NCBI RefSeq assembly: GCF_008801925.2
Contig: NZ_CP062804.1
Location: 124,001 to 188,000, forward strand
Source of the DNA: Cupriavidus basilensis
Lineage (GTDB): Bacteria; Pseudomonadota; Gammaproteobacteria; Burkholderiales; Burkholderiaceae
Length of the DNA stretch: 64,000 bases
Reading direction: 5' to 3'
Shown: one piece after another, positions 44,063-51,222 of the stretch
How the letters are laid out: every line of letters starts with the position of its first letter
Numbering within the stretch: the first letter of the stretch is position 1
Notes under the pieces: generated by a model
Database searches by the model: none
What the model saw: only the letters and a program-made list of their open reading frames with translations
Told to the model about the DNA's origin: nothing
Program-made: the position numbers and the translations under genes

Positions 44063-44302
44063 ATGAGAGATTTTCAGATTGTTTTTGTCAGTGACGTAGA
44101 TCGCGAGCATCTGATGGCGGAAATATCCTATCGGAAGCAGCGTTTTTGCCTGATAAGCAAAGAGGGTGAAAGTGAAAAAATGGAAATAGAGTTTCTAACA
44201 GACATTTTTATTATCGAGAAAAGCGTGGTGATGAAATTTCCACTTGTTGAATTTGTAGACGTACTCAAGCAAGCAGAGGCCGAGCTACGACGGTGTATTT
44301 GA
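44063..44302 (+). CDS. Immunity protein candidate, copy B (intact)
   Basis: A 79-residue protein starting MRDFQIVFVSDVDREHLMAE and ending DVLKQAEAELRRCI. It is the intact version of the broken gene at 41775-42015, about 2.3 kb upstream. The small size and lack of signal peptide fit an immunity protein. The toxin tail that once preceded it here is not recognisable. Confidence 0.6.
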   Translation: MRDFQIVFVSDVDREHLMAEISYRKQRFCLISKEGESEKMEIEFLTDIFIIEKSVVMKFPLVEFVDVLKQAEAELRRCI

Positions 44303-44500
44303 ATGTGCGGGATATGGTGTCACTGCTTCCTTTGCTTGAACTTAGTCGATCGATGTTCTTCAGGCACCTTGAGCAGGTCGCTCAGACTGCACCTGGTCTC
44401 CAGGAGGTGTAATTCGCTGTTCTGGACGCAGTCCGTTACTAACGCTGCAACGAGAGTCTTGGGTTCAAGTTTTGTGAAGCCCATTCCCTAGAGGCACCGC

Positions 44501-44908
44501 ATGGCATCATTTACGTACACAGTTTGGTCGAACGAGTCGGCAACAGACGTCCTGGCAAGGCTGCGAGATATGCTTGTTCAGCTTGGCTTCTCGTTGGAAA
44601 ACTCGCGCACAGGGATGTGTCACGTGTGGGACGAGGAAGGTGAGTGCTCTCTCGTCGACGTCCATTCCCTATGCAACGTTGAGAGCCAGAAGCTCCCCTT
44701 GGGAGTTCAATGGTGGCGTGATGAAGAGGACATTTTCGTTACGCTAGCACCGGAGAAGTCCGTCGGCGGCACAACTTGCTATGTATGCCTTGTTGGACTG
44801 GCTCGCGCAGAGCAGGCAGAGGTTGCGCGGCTTCTGATTTTGCACGTTGTGCCCGGCAAACAGGAGTTTCCAGACGATTTTCCCGTATTTCAGCTTAGTG
44901 CTCAGTAG
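44501..44908 (+). CDS. Uncharacterised 135-residue protein in the orphan array
   Basis: An intact frame (MASFTYTVWSNESATDVLAR at the start, LILHVVPGKQEFPDDFPVFQ near the end), soluble, with several Cys. I do not recognise the family. Context suggests an immunity protein. The region 44303-44500 upstream only repeats the flank of immunity copy A and then shows no gene. Confidence 0.5.
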   Translation: MASFTYTVWSNESATDVLARLRDMLVQLGFSLENSRTGMCHVWDEEGECSLVDVHSLCNVESQKLPLGVQWWRDEEDIFVTLAPEKSVGGTTCYVCLVGLARAEQAEVARLLILHVVPGKQEFPDDFPVFQLSAQ

Positions 44909-45114
44909 CCACAAACAGCACAGATGGGTTTGTGCTGACAGACAATCAGGCGACCAAGATACTCGGGATGTGGGATGGGCATATTGCCCTGGAGAATGCA
45001 GTTACCAACGTGAAGCATGGAGGTGGGCTACCCGAGCGTTGGGGCCGGAGCAGCCGGCGCACGTTGCCGCTGACGGCGGGCAGCATCGATCTAGTACTTG
45101 TGGCCGTAGGCTAG
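44909..45114 (+). pseudogene. Orphan toxin remnant at the right end of the array
   Basis: The frame reads TNSTDGFVLTDNQATKILG and ends SIDLVLVAVG with a stop directly beside the right inverted repeat. The opening matches the start of module 3 at 40741 (TSSADEFVLTE), so the two share an ancestor. It has no export or delivery domain. Confidence 0.4.
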
Positions 45115-45202
45115 CGTAGCGGGTGTGACTTTTTGTTGCGGCTGGGTTCGGCTGCATGGCCCCACGATATACTCCGCTCGTTGCTGCGACCAGAGCGGCC
45201 GG

Positions 45203-45238
45203 GTTTGACAGCCCGACGACAAAAAAACGCTGTCAAAC
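45203..45238 (+). ncRNA. Hairpin leader of the right module, short form
   Basis: Arms GTTTGACAGC (45203-45212) and GCTGTCAAAC (45229-45238) pair perfectly over 10 bp with a loop of 16 that includes A7. It lies just upstream of AAAGGAGG. It occupies the place of the terminal stem of the longer left leader. Confidence 0.45.
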
Positions 45239-45261
45239 ACGCTCGCAAAGGAGGCACTCCC

Positions 45262-45366
45262 ATGCCCCAGTCTTCATTCGCCCATTCCGGGCAAATCGCA
45301 TCCCCCAGGCTCCCCGTCATCCACCAGCGCTTGCGCGCCTCCCACCGGAGGGCGCTCGATGTATAA
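45262..45366 (+). CDS. 34-residue ORF upstream of and overlapping the 98-aa gene, copy 2
   Basis: Starts MPQSSFAHSGQIASPRLPVI after a strong AAAGGAGG site and ends eight bases inside the next gene. Compared with copy 1 only conservative replacements are seen, and the length is unchanged. Confidence 0.55.
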   Translation: MPQSSFAHSGQIASPRLPVIHQRLRASHRRALDV

Positions 45367-45655
45367 CTACCCGCGCTACAACATCACCGCCCAACGCACG
45401 GGCCGCGATACCTTCCTGACCGCGCATGCCCCATCCGAAAGCCCGCTAAGCCTCGCCGCCGAGAAGACCGCGCAGCTCAATGCGTTGTTGTCTGTCGCCG
45501 TCGAGAACGCGGCGGGCGGCACTTTCTGCAACCTTGGTGAAGAAACCCAGGCCCATCTGCTTTCGCTGGTGGCCGTGCTTGCGCACGAGACGCTGGTGTT
45601 GAGCGAACTGGCCGCCGCGATGGATGAGCCGAAGGGCGAGATTGGCGATGGATGA
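45359..45655 (+). CDS. Conserved 98-residue protein, copy 2 of the duplicated module
   Basis: Ninety-five of 98 residues equal copy 1; the changes are in the last five residues (EIGDG versus ESDNG). Its start overlaps the 34-codon ORF. Function unknown; near-identity over 20 kb suggests recent duplication, gene conversion or strong constraint. Confidence 0.65.
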   Translation: MYNYPRYNITAQRTGRDTFLTAHAPSESPLSLAAEKTAQLNALLSVAVENAAGGTFCNLGEETQAHLLSLVAVLAHETLVLSELAAAMDEPKGEIGDG

Positions 45656-45775
45656 TGCCAGCGCGCTGCTGTGCTGCCGCTGTGCCGGTGGTCTTCGTGT
45701 CGCAGTGGCAGGTCAATACACGCCGCCGAGGCAAATGTCCGAATCCAGCTAGTTCCGCATGCGCAACGGAGTAGC

Positions 45776-47311
45776 ATGCTGGCTATGAAACTCGATCCGG
45801 ATACCTGCTACAAGGCCGTGGCTTCGCACGACCGCCGCTTCGACGGGCGCTTCTTTGTGGGCGTGTCGTCCACTGGCGTCTACTGCCGGCCGATCTGTGC
45901 GGTGCGCACGCCCAAGCGCGAGAACTGCACCTTCTACGACAGCGCCGCCGCGGCCGAGAAGCAGGGCTTCCGGCCCTGCCTGCGGTGCCGGCCCGAGCTG
46001 GCGCCGGGCCATGGGCTGGCCGACTTGTCGGGGCGCCTGGCCCAGGCCGCAGCCACGCTGATTGACGACGGCTTCATGGTGGATGCCGGCGTGGCCGGGC
46101 TGGCCGCGCGCATCGGCATTACCGAGCGCCACCTGCGCCGGCTGTTCGATGCGCAGTTCGGCGTCTCGGTGCTGGAGTATGCGCAGACGCAGAGGTTGCT
46201 GCTGGCCAAGCGTTTGCTGACCGATACGGGGCTGACCGTGACCGACGTGGCGCACGCCGCTGGCTTTGGCAGCGTGCGGCGCTTCAACGATGTGCTCAAG
46301 ACGCGCTACGGGCTGACGCCCATGGCCATGCGCAAGCGCGCCGCCGACAACGTGGCCGATGAGCTGGTGTTCGAGCTGGGCTACCGCCCGCCGATGGCGT
46401 GGGCCGCGTTCCTGCAATTCCTGGGCGTGCGCGCGGTGGATGGCATCGAGCAGCTTGGCGATGGCACCTACGCGCGCACGCTGGCGATCGACAGCGGTGG
46501 CCGCATGCATGTGGGCTGGCTGCGGCTGGAGCATGTCGCGCGCCGCCATGTGATCAAGGTGACGTTATCCGGTTCGCTGGCGCACGTGATACCGCAGGCG
46601 CTGGGCCGCGTGCGGCGCTTGTGCGACCTGGGCTGCCGGCCCGATGTGGTGGATCAGCATCTGGGCCCGCTGGCTGCCGAGGCGCCCGGCATGCGCTTGC
46701 CGGGCGCGGTGGATGGCTTCGAGATCGCCGTGCGCGCGGTGGTGGGCCAGGTGATCTCGGTGAAGCACGCGCGCACGCTGCTGGCGCGGTTGGCCGAGCG
46801 CTACGGTTTGCCGCTGGCGCAGCCCACGCCGGTGCTGCGCGTGACGTTTCCCGGCGCGGCTGCGCTGGCTGGCGTGTCGCCCGAGGCCTTGCGTGAGATC
46901 GGCATCCCGCTGGGCAAGGGCCGGGCCATTCATGCCATTGCGGCCCGCGTGGCGGCGGGCGCGCTCAAGCTGGAGCCCAATGCCGCGCCGGAAGACACCA
47001 TGGCGCGCCTGCGCGAGGTGGAAGGCGTGGGCGACTGGACCGCGCAATACGTGGCCATGCGCGCGCTGGGCTGGCCGGATGCTTTTCCGGGCACTGACTA
47101 TGTCTTGCGCAAGGTGCTTGGCATCGCTACCGTGCGAGGCATGAACCAGCACGTCGCGCAGTGGGCGCCGTGGCGCGCCTACGCCGCCATCCACCTGTGG
47201 CGGCGCTACGAGGAACACAAGTTGGGCAAGTCGGACAAGTCGGAACGAGACGACAAGACAAGGGACACAACAAGAGACACTACAAGAGACACTACAAGGA
47301 ACACACCATGA
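45776..47311 (+). CDS. alkA: Ada-type activator fused to DNA-3-methyladenine glycosylase (AlkA)
   Basis: A 511-residue multidomain repair protein. Residues 1-75 form the Ada zinc domain with four Cys (GVYCRPICAVRTPKRENC and FRPCLRCRPE). An AraC-type helix-turn-helix pair follows (LAARIGITERHLRRLFDAQF, VTDVAHAAGFGSVRRFNDVL). Then comes the AlkA glycosylase, with hairpin-helix-hairpin VEGVGDWTAQYVAMRALGWP and the catalytic Asp in PGTDYVLRK. It senses methyl phosphotriesters and removes alkylated purines. The C-terminal tail is low-complexity (RDTTRDTTRDTTRNTP), encoded by a 12-bp repeat. An ATG at 45785 is an alternative start. The stop overlaps ogt. Confidence 0.92.
   Translation: MLAMKLDPDTCYKAVASHDRRFDGRFFVGVSSTGVYCRPICAVRTPKRENCTFYDSAAAAEKQGFRPCLRCRPELAPGHGLADLSGRLAQAAATLIDDGFMVDAGVAGLAARIGITERHLRRLFDAQFGVSVLEYAQTQRLLLAKRLLTDTGLTVTDVAHAAGFGSVRRFNDVLKTRYGLTPMAMRKRAADNVADELVFELGYRPPMAWAAFLQFLGVRAVDGIEQLGDGTYARTLAIDSGGRMHVGWLRLEHVARRHVIKVTLSGSLAHVIPQALGRVRRLCDLGCRPDVVDQHLGPLAAEAPGMRLPGAVDGFEIAVRAVVGQVISVKHARTLLARLAERYGLPLAQPTPVLRVTFPGAAALAGVSPEALREIGIPLGKGRAIHAIAARVAAGALKLEPNAAPEDTMARLREVEGVGDWTAQYVAMRALGWPDAFPGTDYVLRKVLGIATVRGMNQHVAQWAPWRAYAAIHLWRRYEEHKLGKSDKSERDDKTRDTTRDTTRDTTRNTP
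47270..47305. repeat. 12-bp tandem repeat at the 3' end of alkA
   Basis: ACAAGAGACACT is present twice perfectly and once degenerate, encoding the Arg-Asp-Thr-Thr tail and reaching into the ogt ribosome-binding region. Confidence 0.9.
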
Positions 47312-47841
47312 TTGCCTACCGCATCGTCGCCAGCCCGTTGGGCGAAGTGCTGCTGCGCGTCGACGGCGCGCGCTTGAGCGGGCTGTTCTTCTCCGGGCAG
47401 AAGTATTACCCGGCAGCGGCCACGCCGGACACCAGCGTGCCTGCCGCCGCGAAGCCCGTCTTCGAGCAGGCCGCCGATGAGCTGGCCGATTACTTCGCCG
47501 AGCGCCTGCAGGTCTTCACGGTTCCCATGGTGCTGGGCGGCAGCCCGTTCCAGCGCGCGGTCTGGCAGGCACTGTGCGAGATCCCGTTCGGCGAGACCAC
47601 GTCATATGGCGAACTGGGCGCCGGGCTGGGCCTCGCCCCCACCCATGCGCGCGCGATCGGCGGGGCGGTGGGGCGCAACCCTTTGTCGGTGATCGTGCCT
47701 TGCCATCGTGTGCTGGGCGCCAGCGGCGACCTCACCGGCTATGCCGGTGGCACCGACCGCAAGCGCGCGCTGCTCCGGCTCGAAGGCACGGCCGCAGCCA
47801 TGGCACTGCCCATCCTGCGCCAGTCGGCGTTGGCATTTTGA
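47308..47841 (+). CDS. ogt: Methylated-DNA--protein-cysteine methyltransferase
   Basis: A 177-residue O6-alkylguanine transferase. The active-site motif VIVPCHRVLGASGDLTGYAG contains the acceptor Cys, and PFQRAVWQALCEIPFGETTS is the conserved helix before it. It transfers the alkyl group from O6-alkylguanine to its own Cys. It starts inside the alkA stop codon, so alkylation sensing, base excision and direct reversal are co-expressed. Confidence 0.94.
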   Translation: MIAYRIVASPLGEVLLRVDGARLSGLFFSGQKYYPAAATPDTSVPAAAKPVFEQAADELADYFAERLQVFTVPMVLGGSPFQRAVWQALCEIPFGETTSYGELGAGLGLAPTHARAIGGAVGRNPLSVIVPCHRVLGASGDLTGYAGGTDRKRALLRLEGTAAAMALPILRQSALAF

Positions 47842-47904
47842 GCGAGCGGCATCGCGCCGCTGCGCTTGACCACCCGCGCCAGGCGGTCACGGGAGGTGAG
47901 ACCG

Positions 47905-48474
47905 ATGGCACGTTTGTTCGTGGCGATTGAGGTTCCGCCAGCACTGGCGGCCGCGTTGCTGGCGCGCGTGCCGCGCGTGGCGGGCATCCGGGCGGCGGCG
48001 CCGCATCAGGTCCATCTCACGCTGCACTTCCTCGGCGAGCAGGACGACGCCACCGCGGCATGCATTGAGCAGGCGCTTGGGGGCGTCTGCGGCGCGGCCT
48101 TTGCGCTCACGGTGAAAGCGGCCGGCTATTTTCGCGGGCGGCGGGCGAGCGTGCTGTGGGCGGGCGTGGCGCCCAATGCAGCGCTGGACAGCCTGCATGC
48201 GCGCATGGCGCAGGCGCTTGCCGGATGCGAGGGCACAACGTTACCCGATGCTGGCTTGCGGCAGCGTGCGGGCTTCCATCCCCACATCACGCTGGCGCGC
48301 TGCGGGCCTGCCGTGGCGGATACCGCACTGCAGGCATGGCGCGACGCACAGGCCGGGCTGGTGTGCGAGCCGTTCCCCGTGGCGCGCTTCATCCTGTATC
48401 AAAGCCATCTGCGCGCGGGCGGCGCGCAGCATGTATGCCGGCGTGCGTATGGGCTGGATCCGGCGCCAGGCTGA
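47905..48474 (+). CDS. thpR: RNA 2',3'-cyclic phosphodiesterase (ThpR/LigT)
   Basis: A 189-residue 2H phosphoesterase. The two HxTx motifs are HLTL in HQVHLTLHFLGEQDD and HITL in GFHPHITLARCG. It opens 2',3'-cyclic phosphates to 2'-phosphates on RNA ends. GGGAGGTGAG is a strong ribosome site. It lies 63 bases after ogt on the same strand and may be in the same operon, a loose link to nucleic acid repair. Confidence 0.92.
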   Translation: MARLFVAIEVPPALAAALLARVPRVAGIRAAAPHQVHLTLHFLGEQDDATAACIEQALGGVCGAAFALTVKAAGYFRGRRASVLWAGVAPNAALDSLHARMAQALAGCEGTTLPDAGLRQRAGFHPHITLARCGPAVADTALQAWRDAQAGLVCEPFPVARFILYQSHLRAGGAQHVCRRAYGLDPAPG

Positions 48475-48495
48475 TGCCGCCGGCAACGGCGGGCG

Positions 48496-49134
48496 TCATG
48501 CCAGGTTGCCCAGGCCAAGCGCCACCCCCAGCGCCAGCAACACCGAACCAATCACCCGATCCAGCCAGCGCTGGCGCCGCAGCATGGCGGCGCGCAGCGC
48601 GGGCGTGGAAAAGCAGCACGCAATCAGGCCGAACCAGGCCAGGTGTGCCAGCGACATGAACAGGCCATAGCCGAACTGCACGGCCAGCGGGGTTTGCGCA
48701 TTCACCACCTGCGTATAGGTGCTGACCACGAACAACGTGGTCTTGGGATTGAGCGCATTGGTGAGAAAGCCCATCTTGAGCGCGCCGAGCGCTGTCAGCG
48801 CTGGCGTGCCCGCATCCGCACCGAGCAGCGGCGCATTCGGGTCCGGCGCGCGCTTGCGCAAGGTCTGGATGCCGATCCAGATCAGGTAGGCGGCGCCGAG
48901 CAGCTTCACCACCGTCAACAGCTTGTGCGCGTGCTCCATCAACAACGCCACGCCAAACATCGTATAGAAAACGTGCACCTGGACGCCAAGGGCGATGCCG
49001 AGCGCGCACAGCAGCCCGGCCTTGCGGCCATGCACGAAGCTGTTGCGCATCACCATGGCGAAGTCGGGGCCCGGGCTGATCACGGCCAGCACGGTGATGG
49101 TGGCGACGGCCAGCAGTTCGGTGAGAGGGTGCAT
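48496..49134 (-). CDS. LysE family amino-acid exporter
   Basis: A 212-residue membrane protein with about six helices. The N-terminus ATITVLAVISPGPDFAMVMR carries the SPGPD motif of LysE/RhtB exporters; GFLTNALNPKTTLFVVST is the second conserved block. It exports amino acids or related metabolites. I started at the ATG 49134, which gives the standard length. It is divergent from a LysR gene that probably controls it. Confidence 0.92.
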   Translation of the reverse strand: MHPLTELLAVATITVLAVISPGPDFAMVMRNSFVHGRKAGLLCALGIALGVQVHVFYTMFGVALLMEHAHKLLTVVKLLGAAYLIWIGIQTLRKRAPDPNAPLLGADAGTPALTALGALKMGFLTNALNPKTTLFVVSTYTQVVNAQTPLAVQFGYGLFMSLAHLAWFGLIACCFSTPALRAAMLRRQRWLDRVIGSVLLALGVALGLGNLA

Positions 49135-49193
49135 TTTGTATGAGGATCCTTGACCGGATAGATATCGCGTTCCAGGCATTCTCTGCGTTGATA

Positions 49194-49205
49194 TGTGGCG
49201 CCACA
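49194..49205. promoter_or_regulatory. 12-bp palindrome in the lysE-lysR divergent promoter region
   Basis: TGTGGCGCCACA is a perfect palindrome in the 124-base gap between divergent genes, a plausible LysR-protein site. Confidence 0.45.
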
Positions 49206-49258
49206 ACCGATTTATACTCGTGCAAATCCATGAGAAAAACTGACACATCAAGGCGAGC

Positions 49259-50197
49259 ATGCACTGGCTGGGCGGGATCCGTTTCTTCGAGGCCGCGGCG
49301 CGGCACCAGAGCTTCATGCGGGCTGCGGACGAACTGCACCTGACCCACGGCGCGGTCAGCCGCCAGATTCGCCAGCTGGAGGAGGCGCTCGGCGTGGCGC
49401 TGTTCGAGCGCCGCAACCGGGCCGTGTTCCTGACCGAGGCGGGGCACATCCTGCATGCCGCCGCCACGCAGTCGCTCGAAGTGCTGGGCGCGGCCGCGCA
49501 GCGCATCCGCGCGCATGGGCAGCCCAGGGCGCTGGTGTTGTCGTGCGAGCCCACCATCGCCATGCGCTGGCTGATTCCCCGCCTGCCGCGCTTTACCGAG
49601 GCGCATCCGGAGGTGACGCTGCACCTGATGGCCGCCGGTGGTCCGGTGGACTTCGCGCGCAGCGGCGTGGACCTGGCGCTGCGCCGCAACGATTTTCATG
49701 TGGGGCCGGAGCTGCATGCGCATGAGGTTGCCGAGGAATGGGTGGGCGTGGTCTGCCGCGCCGGGGCCAGCGCCGGGGCGTCGTCCCACCGGTTGCATAC
49801 ACGCTCGCGCCCGGATGCCTGGCAGCGCTGGGCCAAGGCCGCCGGCGGCGCGCAGCGCTTTGGCGCGGATGCCTGGTACGAGCATTTCTACCTGACCATC
49901 CAGGCCGCTGCGGCCGGGCTTGGCTGCGCGATCGCGTCGCGCCTGATGGTGGCCGACGAACTCGCCGACGGCCGCATCGCCGCGCCGCGGGGCTTCGTGC
50001 GCGACGGATCTTGCTATCAGTTGCTCTCGCCAGTGGCGTTCGAGCACGATGCACGGCGTCGCGCGGTCAGGGACTGGCTATGCCAGGAGGCGCAAGCATC
50101 GCTTGGCGCGGATCCGGCCCAGGTGGCCGCATCGCCACATACAGCGCGCGCGGCCAAGGGTGCGGCAAAACGTGGCGGGCGCAAAGACGGCAAATGA
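49259..50197 (+). CDS. LysR family transcriptional regulator (GcvA-like)
   Basis: A 312-residue regulator. IRFFEAAARHQSFMRAADEL and HGAVSRQIRQLEEALGVALF are the GcvA-type winged helix. The effector domain follows (RALVLSCEPTIAMRWLIPRL). It faces away from the LysE exporter gene and probably activates it in response to an amino acid, the usual arrangement for ArgP/LysG-like pairs. The C-terminal 30 residues are Ala/Lys-rich and probably unstructured. Confidence 0.92.
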   Translation: MHWLGGIRFFEAAARHQSFMRAADELHLTHGAVSRQIRQLEEALGVALFERRNRAVFLTEAGHILHAAATQSLEVLGAAAQRIRAHGQPRALVLSCEPTIAMRWLIPRLPRFTEAHPEVTLHLMAAGGPVDFARSGVDLALRRNDFHVGPELHAHEVAEEWVGVVCRAGASAGASSHRLHTRSRPDAWQRWAKAAGGAQRFGADAWYEHFYLTIQAAAAGLGCAIASRLMVADELADGRIAAPRGFVRDGSCYQLLSPVAFEHDARRRAVRDWLCQEAQASLGADPAQVAASPHTARAAKGAAKRGGRKDGK

Positions 50198-50422
50198 GGC
50201 GCGAACCTGCCCCGGCGGGCTACCCCACGGAAGTCTGGCTCAAGTTTTGCCACACTTCGCCGTTGTTCAAACAAGAGCTTGCGCAGCAGCAGGCGTCGCG
50301 CTTAACATGCGGCGCTAGCCGCTCGCCCCCGCCTGCATCCGGGTACGCGGGCAGCCCGAATTCCCCCGTCGCAAGCCAGTCTGGCGCGACGCAGGCCTCT
50401 CTCAGACGTTTGCGTGATTTTC

Positions 50423-51172
50423 ATGAGTCTCCAAGATTCCCCGGAGCAATCCGAGCTTGACGCCAGCGCGTTGCCAGACGACCGCTATCGCCTTACCCAT
50501 TCCTCGCAGATTGGCACCGTGCTGCGCGACCTCGCCTGGCAGAAGTGCATCCTGAACGTGCGCGCGCGTTCCGCCCACGAGATGGTCACGTCCGTGCTGC
50601 ATGTGGATCCGGCCAGCCGCACCTTTGTTTTCGACTGGTGCTCCACCGAGCCCGAGCGGCAGGCGCTGCTGGCTTCCAACGAGAATGCCTTCTCGGCATC
50701 GCTGCGCGGGGTGCCCGTGAACTTCTTGATCGGCACCCCCGAGATCACTCAGTACAAGGGTGGCCCGGCATTTTCCGCGCCGTTCCCGGAGAAGCTCTAT
50801 CACTTCCAGCGCCGCCGTCATTTCCGCGCACGCACGCTGGTCACCAAGGGCTACGTCTGCACCATCAAGATGAGCGACGGCACCGTGCTCAAGCTCGATA
50901 TTGCAGATCTCTCGCTCTCGGGTGTCGGGTTGCGCTCCAAGACCGTGGACGCCACGCAACTGCCGGTGGGCACCACCATCTCCGGCGTGCATCTGGATTT
51001 TGGTGCGCTGGGCAAGCTGGACCTGAGCCTGCAAGTGGTGGGCCACTGGCTGGCCGGGCGCGATGACAGCGCCATCCACCATTTCGGCTGTGCGTTCTCC
51101 AACCTTGACGGCCGCATGGAGAATTTCCTGCAGCGCCTGGTGTTTGCGCTGGAGCTTGCCAGCCGCGGCTAA
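50423..51172 (+). CDS. ycgR: Flagellar brake protein YcgR (PilZ, cyclic-di-GMP receptor)
   Basis: A 249-residue protein with the N-terminal YcgR domain (residues about 25-125) and a C-terminal PilZ domain. The c-di-GMP switch RRRHFR is at the domain junction, followed by the DLSLSGVGLR motif (DxSxxG) and FGCAF. On binding c-di-GMP such proteins act at the flagellar motor to slow swimming. A GTG three codons upstream is a possible alternative start. It converges on a diguanylate cyclase gene. Confidence 0.88.
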   Translation: MSLQDSPEQSELDASALPDDRYRLTHSSQIGTVLRDLAWQKCILNVRARSAHEMVTSVLHVDPASRTFVFDWCSTEPERQALLASNENAFSASLRGVPVNFLIGTPEITQYKGGPAFSAPFPEKLYHFQRRRHFRARTLVTKGYVCTIKMSDGTVLKLDIADLSLSGVGLRSKTVDATQLPVGTTISGVHLDFGALGKLDLSLQVVGHWLAGRDDSAIHHFGCAFSNLDGRMENFLQRLVFALELASRG

Positions 51173-51183
51173 GCGCATCTGGC

Positions 51184-51222
51184 TGCTGCTTGTGCTGCTT
51201 GCGCTGCTTGCGCTGCTTGCGC
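51184..51222. repeat. 9-bp repeat tract between convergent ycgR and diguanylate cyclase genes
   Basis: Imperfect tandem copies of CTGCTTGCG fill the gap and end next to the stop codon of the cyclase gene. Confidence 0.8.

Larger units (their letters stand above)
45116..45669 (+). repeat. Right inverted-repeat copy (short leader, 34-aa ORF, 98-aa ORF)
   Basis: This is the counterpart of 25752-26455 in the opposite orientation, 554 bases long. The coding part is nearly identical; the leader is about 150 bases shorter. The inner edge meets the last orphan toxin remnant, so the low-GC array stops here. Confidence 0.85.

Noticed and set aside
44303..44491. A 62-codon ORF after immunity copy B
   Set aside because: It begins with sequence duplicated from the flank of copy A and is Cys/Arg/Ser-rich with no support.
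25752..45669. The bracketed segment as a composite transposon or prophage
   Set aside because: No transposase, integrase, att-like repeat or phage structural gene is present; the flanking repeats contain their own small genes.
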